In this document: positions 8,232 through 16,088 of the stretch, piece after piece
Numbering within the stretch: position 1 is the stretch's first letter
Layout of the letters: each line of letters opens with the position of its first letter
Source of the DNA: DASUME01 sp041179425
GTDB taxonomy: Bacteria > Myxococcota_A > Polyangia > Polyangiales > DASUME01
Direction of reading: 5' to 3'
DNA: 30,179 nt
Assembly (NCBI GenBank): GCA_041179425.1
Contig: JBEGTL010000027.1
Location: 1-30,179 of the forward strand
Notes under the pieces: generated by a model
Database searches by the model: none
What the model saw: the letters and a program-made list of their open reading frames with translations, nothing else
Told to the model about the DNA's origin: nothing
Position numbers and translations under genes: made by a program

Positions 8232-9815
8232 CTAGCGCGACTTGGAGCGACGGAAGCTGCTGGCAAGCGAGCGAAACGTCGAGAACGCCCCGCGTGTTGG
8301 AGGCGGAGCCACCGGAGCCACGGTGGAGGACCCGGCCGCGGTCGTGTCGGCAGGCGCAGTAGCAACGCTCACGGGCGTCCGCTCGACGGCAGGTACGAGC
8401 AGGCTGAGCCCATCGCTGTGCGCCTCTGCGTGGGCGCCTGGTTCTTCGTCGAAGGTGGTCCATGCGGACCCGAGGGCTGGCACCTTCGGCGCCGGCGCAA
8501 CCGTGCGAGCGACCGGCACGTCGAGGTCGTCATCCGCCGGGGGCTCGTAGTCGAACTGCTCAATCGTGGGCGTGAGCCGGCCGAGGTCGCTCGAGGTGGG
8601 GAGCAGGGTGAGCCCGTCTTGCTGCGCAGGCGCGTCGACCCAGGTGTCGCGCGACTCGCGTGCGGGCAAGCTCAGGCTCTGCAGCAGCACCAACGAGTCG
8701 CTGCGGAAGACCGGCATGCCACACGTGGGCCCCAGCTTCTTGAGCGTACCGAAGGCCAGGAACGGCACCGGCTTGTTGAGGACGGGCGTGGTGATCTCAC
8801 GATTGGACGCGACCTGAAACAAACGCCGCGGCACCGAGGACGTGGCCCACACCTGCACCGTGCGCGGGGTGGCTTTGAGCACGAGGCGACCCGATGCGGC
8901 GTGCCACTCGGCCTCGGTGAAGCGCCCGTAGACGGCGAGCTGTGCGCCGTCTTCGTACGCGTGCACATCGGAATCCGCGACGACCGCGTGGTCTTGACCA
9001 CGAAAGTTGATGGTACAGCGAGCCGGCACCGCACGATTGAGAGCCTGGATCAAGAGCTCGCGCGCGTCGGCGAGCTCGGTCCCGCGGGGCGCAGTCGGCA
9101 GGACAGCAGCGGTGCCGATGCCCAGGCGGCTCTTCAGCTCGCCCAAGGCGCGCTCGTCTGCACCGCCCGCTACGAAGTAGTACGTCTCTCCGGCCGCGAG
9201 CGCGCTGGCCGCGTCTCCGTCCAAAAAGGACGCCTCGCTGCCATCGCCGCCGTCCTCGGCGACGGTGCCCTCGGCAACCAGCTCCTCGGCGGCCAGGTCG
9301 TCGATGACGAGGTCTTGGGCCGTGAGCTCTTCGGAGAGGAGCTCTTCGGCGCCGACGGCATCGCTGCCGGTCGAGGCGCGCGGGTCTTCCGCGTGGAGAC
9401 CGGCAAGCAGGGGCTCGTGTTCCTGTGCGCTTGGTTCGTCGGCAGGAGCGGTCACGGTCTGGTCCTTGGCAGCGGCCACGACTTGGTCGTTACCAGCAGT
9501 AGCACCTGCAGCGTAACAATGCGGCCCGTGGGACGACCCCTCCGCGCTGGCCGCGAAATAAGGTTCGCGCCCGCTGCGATCGAAGTGCGTGAGACGAGCC
9601 TCACACGCGGGACACTCGAGCGGCACCAGCTCGCGCGCCCGCGCCCGCCCTCGCTTGCCGCCGCCGAACGACTCGCGGATGGCTCGGTAGTCTTCTGGCG
9701 TGAGCGCGACACCGAGTGCCTGAAGCTCGCCGATCGCACGTTTTGCGCCGCCGTAAGGAACCAGCAGCGCCGGGTCCGTCTTCGCCAGCGTACCGATCTT
9801 TGCTCGTGAGTTCAT
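8232..9815 (-). CDS. Hypothetical protein with a Cys/His cluster and acidic low-complexity middle
   Basis: 527 aa, no family recognised. Residues 1-60 are basic and end in a Gly/Arg/Lys run. A compact cluster follows with C68, C71, H77, H96, H99 and C100 (CPACEARLTHF ... SSHGPHCY), which could bind zinc; this is inference. Residues about 105-235 are acidic with imperfect repeats built on EEL and LAAEELVAE. Residues about 240-400 look like a folded, mixed alpha/beta region (YYFVAGG, INFRGQDHAVV, VQVWATSS). The C-terminal 130 residues are Pro/Ala/Thr-rich and end in a basic tail, FRSLASSFRRSKSR. No signal peptide or membrane segment is visible, so it is probably cytoplasmic. The ATG at 9815 is the first in the frame. 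It stands alone between the tal leader and a 500-bp gap. Confidence applies to it being a gene. Confidence 0.7.
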   Translation of the reverse strand: MNSRAKIGTLAKTDPALLVPYGGAKRAIGELQALGVALTPEDYRAIRESFGGGKRGRARARELVPLECPACEARLTHFDRSGREPYFAASAEGSSHGPHCYAAGATAGNDQVVAAAKDQTVTAPADEPSAQEHEPLLAGLHAEDPRASTGSDAVGAEELLSEELTAQDLVIDDLAAEELVAEGTVAEDGGDGSEASFLDGDAASALAAGETYYFVAGGADERALGELKSRLGIGTAAVLPTAPRGTELADARELLIQALNRAVPARCTINFRGQDHAVVADSDVHAYEDGAQLAVYGRFTEAEWHAASGRLVLKATPRTVQVWATSSVPRRLFQVASNREITTPVLNKPVPFLAFGTLKKLGPTCGMPVFRSDSLVLLQSLSLPARESRDTWVDAPAQQDGLTLLPTSSDLGRLTPTIEQFDYEPPADDDLDVPVARTVAPAPKVPALGSAWTTFDEEPGAHAEAHSDGLSLLVPAVERTPVSVATAPADTTAAGSSTVAPVAPPPTRGAFSTFRSLASSFRRSKSR

Positions 9816-10153
9816 TGGACGCCGTACTAGCTAGTCGCGTTGCAAACAACAGCAACGACTCTGCTTGCTACCACAACGGTTTGACCACTGTCACGTTCGC
9901 CGGCAAGCGCCCCTGGCGGCGCGGGCTACCAAAAACGCAGCGAGGGCCGCGGGAGGTTCGCGACTACGTCTGTTCCAACGGTACGAGTGCCAGGCAGACG
10001 GACGCTATGCGATCTATCCACCTTTGCTCGCGCGCGGAAGAGCCGCGCGCTTCGCCACACGCCAAGACACGCCATCGCGCGATCCCGATTACCAGCCCAC
10101 GGCCGCTCGTGCTCTGCCTCGCTCTCGCCGTCCATTATGCTAGACGGCCGCTC
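9816..10153. other. Intergenic stretch without a convincing gene
   Basis: Open frames here have no recognisable protein. It probably holds the promoter of the 9815 minus-strand gene near 9816-9900, which is less GC-rich than the surroundings. A perfect 8-bp inverted repeat, GCGCGCGG at 10030-10037 and CCGCGCGC at 10043-10050 with loop AAGAG, could form a hairpin but has no T-run, so I do not call a terminator. Confidence 0.5.
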
Positions 10154-10291
10154 ATGATGCCGTCCGAAGACCTAGCGCTGCCCATCGACCCAGGGCGTTT
10201 GTCGCGCGACCCGCTGGGTTTTGTGTTCGCCGTCGCCCGTGGCTGGTACCGCCGAGACCGCCGCCGTCGCAGAGTGAGCCGGGCCGCCTGA
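10154..10291 (+). CDS. Possible small ORF, 45 aa, unrecognised
   Basis: Begins with two consecutive ATG codons (10154, 10157) and encodes a short protein with a plausible amphipathic middle (DPLGFVFAVARGWYRR) and a strongly basic tail. There is no clear Shine-Dalgarno sequence and no family match known to me. It ends 19 bp before the stop of the convergent GST remnant. In DNA this GC-rich, short open frames arise by chance, so this is a weak call. Confidence 0.2.
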   Translation: MMPSEDLALPIDPGRLSRDPLGFVFAVARGWYRRDRRRRRVSRAA

Positions 10292-10310
10292 GGTGCGTGC
10301 CGCCGAGCGT

Positions 10311-10511
10311 TCAGGCCTCGCCGCGCTCGACCGCGAGCACTCTCTGCACAACCGGATCGGCGTTCATGCGCGCCATCAGGGCCGCCACTTTGGGAAACCG
10401 CTGCGCGTCCACGCCGTCACTCTCGAGCCAGCGCGCGACCGTGAACAGGTACATGTCGCTGACGCTGTACTGCGCGCCCAGTACCCCAAGGTCCCGCCAA
10501 CTCGGCGCACG
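10311..10511 (-). pseudogene. C-terminal remnant of a glutathione S-transferase
   Basis: The minus-strand translation from 10511 to the TGA at 10311 contains LGVLGAQYSVSDMYLFTVAR, WLESDGVDAQRFPKVAALMAR and a MNADPVVQRVLA-type end. That is the usual closing part of a GST C-terminal helical domain: substrate-domain motif (S/A)(V/I)(S/A)DxYLF, then the (F/W)PxVAAxxARMxxxPxVQ block. There is no start codon, no thioredoxin-like N-terminal domain and no room for one, because the stop of the CPBP protease gene (10512-10514) lies directly upstream in the same reading frame. It is best read as the 3' end of a GST gene left after a deletion whose endpoint is near 10500. It is not expected to be translated unless by readthrough. 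Confidence 0.75.
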
Positions 10512-11330
10512 TCAGCTCGGCTGCGTGCGGTACGAGGTGGACTGCACCACGCGCGGCGCCGCGGCAAGGGCCTTCGCCGCAAACAGCGCGACGACCGCGA
10601 GCACGAAGATGTGCGCCGCGTGCAGGCCCAGATCGTGGCCCGCCCCGCGCTCGAGGTGATCGAGGTGCCCACCCGCATGAAACGCGATCGCGACCGCCAT
10701 GCTGCGGTTGGCTTGCTCGAACATCCACGCGATGGGCAGCGCGTAGAGCGGCAGCTCGATCATCGACAGCGCAAGCTGCAGCCAGTCGAAGCCCGCCGCT
10801 TCAGGCGTGAAGGAGTAGAACAGGTGCCAGCTCCCCCACATCGAGCCCACCAGCAGCGCGCCGCGCACGGCACCAAACCGACGCGCCATCGGTGCGTGTG
10901 CAAAGCCGCGCCAACCAAACTCCTCGCCCAGCGGGAACACGATCAAGGCAGCCACGTGCTCCGCGTTGAGTGGCGGGTGAAACCAAGCTTTGGGGTGTCC
11001 GCCCAGCGCCGCGTACAGCGCGGTCGCCACCAAGTGAATCGCGAGCGGTGTGACCAGCGCGAGCAGCGGCCAGTGCACGGGCGTCTTCCAGCGCGTGAAC
11101 ACCTCGCGCAGCCGATGCCGTGGACCTGCCACGGCCAGCACCGCGAGCAGCGGCCCAAAAGCACTCAGGCCCACACACGCGATGCCCAGCGGACTGGGGA
11201 CCTCGCGTCTGAGCCAGGCGAGGATGACGGGGACACTCAGGGACCAAGTGATGAGGCACGCCAAGACGAAGAAGAGAAACACTCCCGCTTCGCGTGCTGC
11301 CGGCTCTTTGGAAAAAACGTTCGCGGTCAT
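10512..11330 (-). CDS. CPBP-family (CAAX-type) intramembrane metalloprotease
   Basis: 272 aa with several hydrophobic segments (about 16-40, 48-70, 88-110, 125-135, 155-172, 185-205, 240-258), so an integral membrane protein. The conserved motifs of the ABI/CPBP family are present: EEFGWRG (E136, E137, R141), WGSWHL (H169) and AFHAGGH (H218). In this family the two glutamates and histidines form the glutamate-activated active site related to Rce1. In bacteria these proteins process peptides or membrane substrates, sometimes bacteriocin precursors; the substrate here is unknown. The third motif usually ends in Asn or Asp; here it is HAGGH. The last 50 residues are less typical. Since the GST remnant starts right after the stop in the same frame, the original C-terminus may have been altered by the same deletion. 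Confidence 0.85.
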   Translation of the reverse strand: MTANVFSKEPAAREAGVFLFFVLACLITWSLSVPVILAWLRREVPSPLGIACVGLSAFGPLLAVLAVAGPRHRLREVFTRWKTPVHWPLLALVTPLAIHLVATALYAALGGHPKAWFHPPLNAEHVAALIVFPLGEEFGWRGFAHAPMARRFGAVRGALLVGSMWGSWHLFYSFTPEAAGFDWLQLALSMIELPLYALPIAWMFEQANRSMAVAIAFHAGGHLDHLERGAGHDLGLHAAHIFVLAVVALFAAKALAAAPRVVQSTSYRTQPS

Positions 11331-11400
11331 GCCGGCGAGACAGCGCGCAACGCGATCGGTTTCCGCATGGCGCGCGCAAACACTGCTTTGGCGCGTTCTA

Positions 11401-12045
11401 TCAGGCCCAAGTGAAACGAAGCGCCAGCTCGTCTCGCCCCGCGCTGTAGCTCGCGATCTTCGCCGAGGTCAGCTGGGTGCCGACCGCGGTCAGCGAGGCG
11501 CTGACTACGGCAAGCTGACCGTTGCGAAAATAGCGAAACTTGTGCAGGACGTAGCCCCGCAGCTCGACCTGCATCGCCATCGGGCCGAGCTTGACGATCT
11601 GCGCACTGCCGCCCTGGTAGTACCGTGCCCACATGCGATGAATCGCGGGCAGCGCAGCCCACAGCTCCACGCGAGACTCCTGCGCTTTTTTGGCCGCCGA
11701 GACGAGTGAGGTCCCTTGTACGTGCGCACCTACGCGCGCGCCGATGTCTTGCGCCGCTTCGGCGCCCAGCAGCATGTTGTCACAGGCCTGATAGTGGGCG
11801 AGCGCCAGCTCGACCGGGGCCCAGTTCATGGCCAGACTCGCGCGAATCTGTTCAGGCACACCAGGTGCGACAGCAGCGGCGTAGCGCTCGTAGAGACCGC
11901 CCTTTTTCAGCTGATCGAGCGATGCCAGCAGCAGTCGGTTTTTGACCGCGGTCACGGGCGTGAAGTCGACCGCGTGAGGAATGAGGACTTCACGCCCTTC
12001 CTCCCGCTGGCTGCGATCATCTTCGTGATCCACCGGCTTGGTCAT
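11401..12045 (-). CDS. Unknown protein, paralogue of 23384-23995
   Basis: 214 aa, soluble, no signal peptide; no named family recognised. It is clearly homologous over its whole length to the product of 23384-23995. Shared blocks are VLIP/ILIP, PVTAVKN, YERYA, PVELALAHYQACD, VGAHVQGT, SAKK, RMWARYYQGG and YSAGRDEL. The ATG at 12045 is preferred because the shared part begins about 20 residues later and a longer frame (to 12240) would overlap the AraC gene. Size, taxon and multiplicity recall the myxobacterial paralogous families such as DUF2378/TIGR02265, but I cannot establish that relation by eye. It is 61 bp downstream of the AraC gene and 70 bp upstream of the CPBP protease gene, all on the same strand. 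No function is proposed. Confidence 0.75.
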   Translation of the reverse strand: MTKPVDHEDDRSQREEGREVLIPHAVDFTPVTAVKNRLLLASLDQLKKGGLYERYAAAVAPGVPEQIRASLAMNWAPVELALAHYQACDNMLLGAEAAQDIGARVGAHVQGTSLVSAAKKAQESRVELWAALPAIHRMWARYYQGGSAQIVKLGPMAMQVELRGYVLHKFRYFRNGQLAVVSASLTAVGTQLTSAKIASYSAGRDELALRFTWA

Positions 12046-12106
12046 GCGGACGGATCGTACAACCACGCGCGAGGCAACGCGACCAGGGTCGCACGTGGGC
12101 GTGCGG

Positions 12107-13126
12107 CTAGCTACGGTTGTGCTCGGCGGGACTGGTGCCGTGCCAGCGCCGAAACGCGTGGTGAAAGGCGGTAGTGTCGGCGTATCCAAGCAGCGCCGCC
12201 ACCTCCACGATGGAGATCCCGCGCTCGAGGTAGGCCACACTCAGCTCTCGCCGCACCGCTTCCACCACGCCCGCGAACGAGGTGCCCTCGTCTTGCAAGC
12301 GGCGTTGGAGGGTACGCGTGCTGATCGCGAGCGCGCGTGCGGTCCCCTCGACGGTGCAGCGACCCGACGCGAGCGCCGCGTGCACGGCCGCGCGCACCTC
12401 CGTAGACGACGAACACGTCGCCGGCAAACGCGCGAGCGCACGCGTCACCTGCTGCGCAAAGATCGCACAGAAGGCCGCGTTGGCGTGAGGCATGGGGGTG
12501 TCGAGCACGGCGTCGTCGAGCTCGATCTCCGTGTGCTCGGCCGAGAAGGAGAGTGCGCAGCCGAACAACGTTTGGTGCTCGTGGGTGGACCTGGGTGCCG
12601 CGTGCTGAAACGAGACGTGGCGCGCGCACAACGGCTGTCCCGTCAGCGCACGCAAACCGAGCGCGACCTCGGCCATCATACACTCGTGTGCATGACGCGC
12701 GTGGGCGCCCTGGGCGCCCGCCAGCTGGTAGCGCAGCGCGATACCGCCCGCGCGCGGCTGGGACGTCATGCGCTGTCCGTCGCCCCAGTAGCGCTGCTGC
12801 TCGACCATGCGATCGAGTGCAGCACGCACCGACTCGCTCGCCATCAGCAGCAACAGACCTGCGTCGAACTCGCCCACGTTCTGCACGTCGGCGGCCAGGT
12901 GCAGACCAAAGTTGTCGTCGCCCGTCAGCAGAAAGAGTCCCTCACTGATCTGCGCGACGACCGCGTACGGGACACGCGCCTCCGGGTCGGCGAGCAGACT
13001 CGGCGACACGCCCGCGCGCAAGAACAGCGGGCTCGCATCGTGACCACGCCGTCGACAAAACTCGAACGTGCGCGCGAGCATGCGCGCCGACAGCGTGCCG
13101 CTCGTGTGCGCGGCCGGCCGGCTCAT
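12107..13126 (-). CDS. AraC-family transcriptional regulator (Arabinose_bd-type N-terminus)
   Basis: 339 aa. Residues about 20-205 resemble the ligand-sensing domain of the OruR/ArgR-like AraC group (PF12625 type). Residues about 245-337 are the double helix-turn-helix. The first HTH contains VEGTARALAISTRTLQRRLQ (259-278). The second contains ISIVEVAALLGYADTTAFHH followed by AFRRWHGTSPAEH, the standard AraC signature. These regulators typically activate a neighbouring catabolic gene in response to its substrate. The ATG (13126-13124) overlaps the stop of the alpha/beta hydrolase gene in an ATGA arrangement, so the two are almost certainly translationally coupled. The hydrolase, or genes of the same cluster, is the likely target; that is inference. 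The effector is unknown. Confidence 0.92.
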   Translation of the reverse strand: MSRPAAHTSGTLSARMLARTFEFCRRRGHDASPLFLRAGVSPSLLADPEARVPYAVVAQISEGLFLLTGDDNFGLHLAADVQNVGEFDAGLLLLMASESVRAALDRMVEQQRYWGDGQRMTSQPRAGGIALRYQLAGAQGAHARHAHECMMAEVALGLRALTGQPLCARHVSFQHAAPRSTHEHQTLFGCALSFSAEHTEIELDDAVLDTPMPHANAAFCAIFAQQVTRALARLPATCSSSTEVRAAVHAALASGRCTVEGTARALAISTRTLQRRLQDEGTSFAGVVEAVRRELSVAYLERGISIVEVAALLGYADTTAFHHAFRRWHGTSPAEHNRS

Positions 13127-14052
13127 GGGGCGGCGGTCGTGCTCTGCCCACGCACGAAGCGCTCGATGGCCGCGGCGAGCTTGACTGGACTCTCGAGGTG
13201 CGGGCAGTGACCCACGCCGTCGAGCACCTCGAGCTTGGCGCCCGGGATGGAGCGCACCACATGCTCACCGTGCAGCACCGGAAACAGCGTGTCACGCTCG
13301 CCCCAGACCACCAGCGTGGGCACCCGGATGTTGGCGAGGTCGACGTTGCTGAGCACGCCGTCGATGTTGCCCGCCATGGTGCTGGTGTGGAGATCGAGCA
13401 TCAGGCGCTCGTACCAGTCGGCCGAGCGTCGCAGCTGGTCGGCCAGGTGCACGCGCACAGGGCGCGGCAGCCACGGCGGGCTCGCGAAGATGCGCGACAA
13501 GAAACGCTGGTAGCCGTCGGCGTCGCGCACGATGAACAGGTTCTCGCCCTCGCGCTGCTCGTCGGTCACCGAGCGCACGCCCGGCACGTCGATGCCCGCG
13601 CCGTCGACGAGCACCAACGACGCCACGCGACCGCCGCGATCGTTGGCGGCGATCTCGGCGGCGATGGCCGCGCCGAGCGAGTTGCCCATCAGGTGGAAAC
13701 GAGGACCGCCGATCTCGCTCAGCACCTCGCCGATCCACGAGGCGTAGGCCGCAAACGTGTGCCGCTCGCGCGGGTCGAACCAGCCATCTCCAAAGCCGGG
13801 CAGCGCTGGCGCCACGACACGAAAACGCTTCACCAGCGGCGCCGCGGCGCGCAGGAACGAGTCGGGCTTGTCGGCGAAGCCGTGCAGCCAGACCAGGGTG
13901 GGCGCGTGGGCCGGGCCACACTCGAGATACGGCGTGACGCGCCCGCTCGCGGCGTGATGACGCTTGAGCTTGGCGTGCACGGCGCGACGTTGCGCCTGCT
14001 CCGCGAGGTGGAGGATGCCGGCGCCAAGGTGACTTTCGATACGTGCGCGCAT
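13123..14052 (-). CDS. Alpha/beta hydrolase
   Basis: 309 aa from the ATG at 14052. Visible elements are the oxyanion strand VWLHGFADKPDSF (HGF at about 57-59), the nucleophile elbow GNSLGA (S125), an acid in VVWGERDTLFP (D254) and the histidine in DGVGHCPHLESP (H282). That gives a complete Ser-Asp-His triad in canonical order, so the protein should be active as an esterase, lipase or C-C hydrolase. A lid-like insertion spans about 160-225. An upstream in-frame ATG at 14124 would add 24 unlikely residues rich in Met and Cys. A deviation is GNSLG instead of the more common GxSxG with His/Gly (GHSMG). No signal peptide. The overlap with the AraC gene suggests a regulated catabolic or modification step; the substrate cannot be told from sequence. 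Confidence 0.92.
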   Translation of the reverse strand: MRARIESHLGAGILHLAEQAQRRAVHAKLKRHHAASGRVTPYLECGPAHAPTLVWLHGFADKPDSFLRAAAPLVKRFRVVAPALPGFGDGWFDPRERHTFAAYASWIGEVLSEIGGPRFHLMGNSLGAAIAAEIAANDRGGRVASLVLVDGAGIDVPGVRSVTDEQREGENLFIVRDADGYQRFLSRIFASPPWLPRPVRVHLADQLRRSADWYERLMLDLHTSTMAGNIDGVLSNVDLANIRVPTLVVWGERDTLFPVLHGEHVVRSIPGAKLEVLDGVGHCPHLESPVKLAAAIERFVRGQSTTAAP

Positions 14053-14154
14053 CGGCGCACAGTGCGTGATCCGAGCGACCAGATCAACGGACGACGACTG
14101 ACACCAACGACACATCATCGACAAATCGCGGTCGGCCGCGTCCCCACGCCGGTG

Positions 14155-15861
14155 CTAGCCGAGTGCGCGCAGCGATCGCAGGCCGGTCGCGATGGGCTCG
14201 CGCTGGACAAAGCGCACCTCCAGCTGCTCGAGCTCGGCCTCGACGGTCGACGCGAGCGGGCCCGTGCGCTCACCGAGGCGAAGGAGTGCCTCGAGCACGT
14301 TGAAGCGCAGCAGCCACTCGTCCGGGAAGGCGCGCGTCAGCTGGTCGTGCAGCTGCGCGAGGACCCCCACGGCCGCGCTTCCGAGCAGACCGTGCAGGGC
14401 GGCCGAGGCGCGCTCGTGCAGCGCCTCGAGTGTACGGTCGGTCGGCGAGAGCTCTCGTGGCCGCGGCACCAGCTGCGGCGACGACTCGGTGGGTGGGTCA
14501 AAACCGTCGGGCAAGAGCGGCGATGCCGTCTCGACCTCGTGGGCAAACACCAGCTCGTACGACGCGACGCGTGGCACCAGCAGCGACGCACCACGCTCGA
14601 TGACGCAGTCGTGGAGACGCACCCGACGCACCCCCCCTTCGGTCCCGTCGAGGGTGACGATGCGGCCACGTACCGTGAGCCCCGCGCGCGTACGGAGACA
14701 CAGGCCGTCGGCTGCCTCACGGGCGCGCAGCTGAGCGACAGATACGCGGTGGAGCGGCGTCCCGTCGTCGAGCGCACCGAGGACAAGACAGTAAGGTCCG
14801 TCCACACGCGTGATGTGCGGCGGCGCGCGGTGTGCGTCGACCACCGCACACGCACCGCCGAGCAGCACGCACGCGTCGTCGAAAGCCTCGACCCTGCCCA
14901 CCAGCGACAAGCCGCGTTGCAGTCTGAGCGTCGCGATCTCCTCGCTTCTGCGGGCACGCTCGAGTGCCTGACGCCCGCCGCGGGCGTAGCTCAGCTGCTG
15001 CTCGACGGACGAGAGCACCTCGTGCAGGTGGGCGAAGTCGCGCGCGACGAACAAGTGCGGCTGCGCGCGCGTGATGTCGTAGGTAAGCTCGCTGCAGTCC
15101 GCGGTGAGCACACGCTTGTCGACCTCGGGCGCGTGGCAGAAGTGACCTTCGCCAATCGACGACAGCAGACCCGCGCCGTACAGACGGTAGTCCGTGGGCG
15201 TGCCGACCAGACCGTACTCCACGGTCCACCAGTACAGACGCGACAGCCGCGTCGCTTCGCTCACTTCGTGCTCGCCGCGGTACAGCGCCGCGAGCGCCTG
15301 CTCTGCGCGGAGCACCTGCTCGGGGGTGGCGTCACTCTGCTGCTTGAGCTCGGACAGCGTGTAGATGGCCTGGTAGACGGCGCGGTCGTGCGGCGTCTCG
15401 AAGGCGTGCTCGCCCGCCTCGCCGATGCGCCGCAGGTACAGCGCGTAGTCTGGCTGCGCGAGGAACGGCGCGTGCCCTGCGGCCTCGTGGATGATGTCCG
15501 GCGCCGGCGTGTACGCGAGCTGTGCGACGCTGCGCATGTCGGCGGCGATGGGCAGCACCCCGCGCGCCTGAAAGGCCTGAAATGCGCGCGGCGGGATGAA
15601 GCCGTCGACACACACCGCGCGGAAGCCCACCCGAGCCAGCTGCTCGCTCATGTGCGCGATGTTGGGGATGCGGTCGACCGAGATGCCCGCCGCGGCAAAA
15701 CCGCTCGCGTAGGCCGGGTGCGCCGTGCGCAGGTGCCGCGCGTGCGTCTGGGTCAGCACGAAGCGCCAGACCGCCTGGTCGCGTGCGCTGTACGCCCCGT
15801 AGTCTTGCGCGACGACGTACTTCCGTAAGTGCGCTGGGACGGCCTCGCAGTCCATGTCCAA
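14155..15861 (-). CDS. phhA: Aromatic amino acid hydroxylase (phenylalanine 4-monooxygenase-like), long form
   Basis: 568 aa. The N-terminal 300 residues are a pterin-dependent, non-haem iron hydroxylase domain. The 2-His-1-Glu iron ligands are visible in HEAAGHAPF (H125, H130) and WWTVEYGLVG (E215). Other family blocks are VDGFIPPRAFQAF and a GLLSSIGE pterin/substrate loop. The expected reaction is Phe to Tyr with tetrahydropterin and O2 in the cytoplasm. Gammaproteobacterial PhhA is about 260-300 aa. Here a further ~270 residues follow (about 300-568): a beta-rich part (LVGRVEAFDDACVLL, GLTVRGRIVTLDG) and a helical end. Comparable long forms are known in Bacteroidetes. No phhB-type dehydratase gene is adjacent. 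Two in-frame ATGs (15861, 15855) are possible starts. Tyr versus Phe or Trp preference is not decided by what I can see. Confidence 0.92.
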   Translation of the reverse strand: MDMDCEAVPAHLRKYVVAQDYGAYSARDQAVWRFVLTQTHARHLRTAHPAYASGFAAAGISVDRIPNIAHMSEQLARVGFRAVCVDGFIPPRAFQAFQARGVLPIAADMRSVAQLAYTPAPDIIHEAAGHAPFLAQPDYALYLRRIGEAGEHAFETPHDRAVYQAIYTLSELKQQSDATPEQVLRAEQALAALYRGEHEVSEATRLSRLYWWTVEYGLVGTPTDYRLYGAGLLSSIGEGHFCHAPEVDKRVLTADCSELTYDITRAQPHLFVARDFAHLHEVLSSVEQQLSYARGGRQALERARRSEEIATLRLQRGLSLVGRVEAFDDACVLLGGACAVVDAHRAPPHITRVDGPYCLVLGALDDGTPLHRVSVAQLRAREAADGLCLRTRAGLTVRGRIVTLDGTEGGVRRVRLHDCVIERGASLLVPRVASYELVFAHEVETASPLLPDGFDPPTESSPQLVPRPRELSPTDRTLEALHERASAALHGLLGSAAVGVLAQLHDQLTRAFPDEWLLRFNVLEALLRLGERTGPLASTVEAELEQLEVRFVQREPIATGLRSLRALG

Positions 15862-16088
15862 CTGTACCGCGTTCGTGTCCCTGTGATCGGAGGGGTGCGT
15901 CTTCTACCGGGCCGTCTGCGGTTTGTGCCCCACAGCACGCGGACCTGGAGCCGACGGGGCGAGCCGTCTGGTGACCTCGGTCGCGATTCCGTCTCGGCCC
16001 CAGTACTTCAGCGGGGACGGAGGTAAGCTGCCCACGCACTCGCCCTTTCCTGGTCCAGAAGCACGTCGCACATGTGCATAATGGGCAG
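15862..16088. other. Divergent intergenic region
   Basis: The 227 bp between the hydroxylase gene (minus) and the MepA gene (plus) should contain both promoters. I see no clear -35/-10 pair, operator palindrome or RNA gene. Confidence 0.4.

Noticed and set aside
8086..8463. N-terminal extension of transaldolase to an upstream start
   Set aside because: The added residues show no similarity to transaldolase, cross the hairpin repeats and overlap the neighbouring gene; AAGGTG fits the ATG at 8085.
10030..10050. GC hairpin as a rho-independent terminator
   Set aside because: The stem is perfect but no T-run follows on either strand, and it lacks the CCAAGATGG-type flank of the dispersed repeat.
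13198..15828. 876-codon open frame on the plus strand across the hydrolase and hydroxylase genes
   Set aside because: It is antisense to two genes with complete catalytic motifs, and its translation is rich in Arg, His and Val without any motif. Long antisense frames are expected at this GC content.
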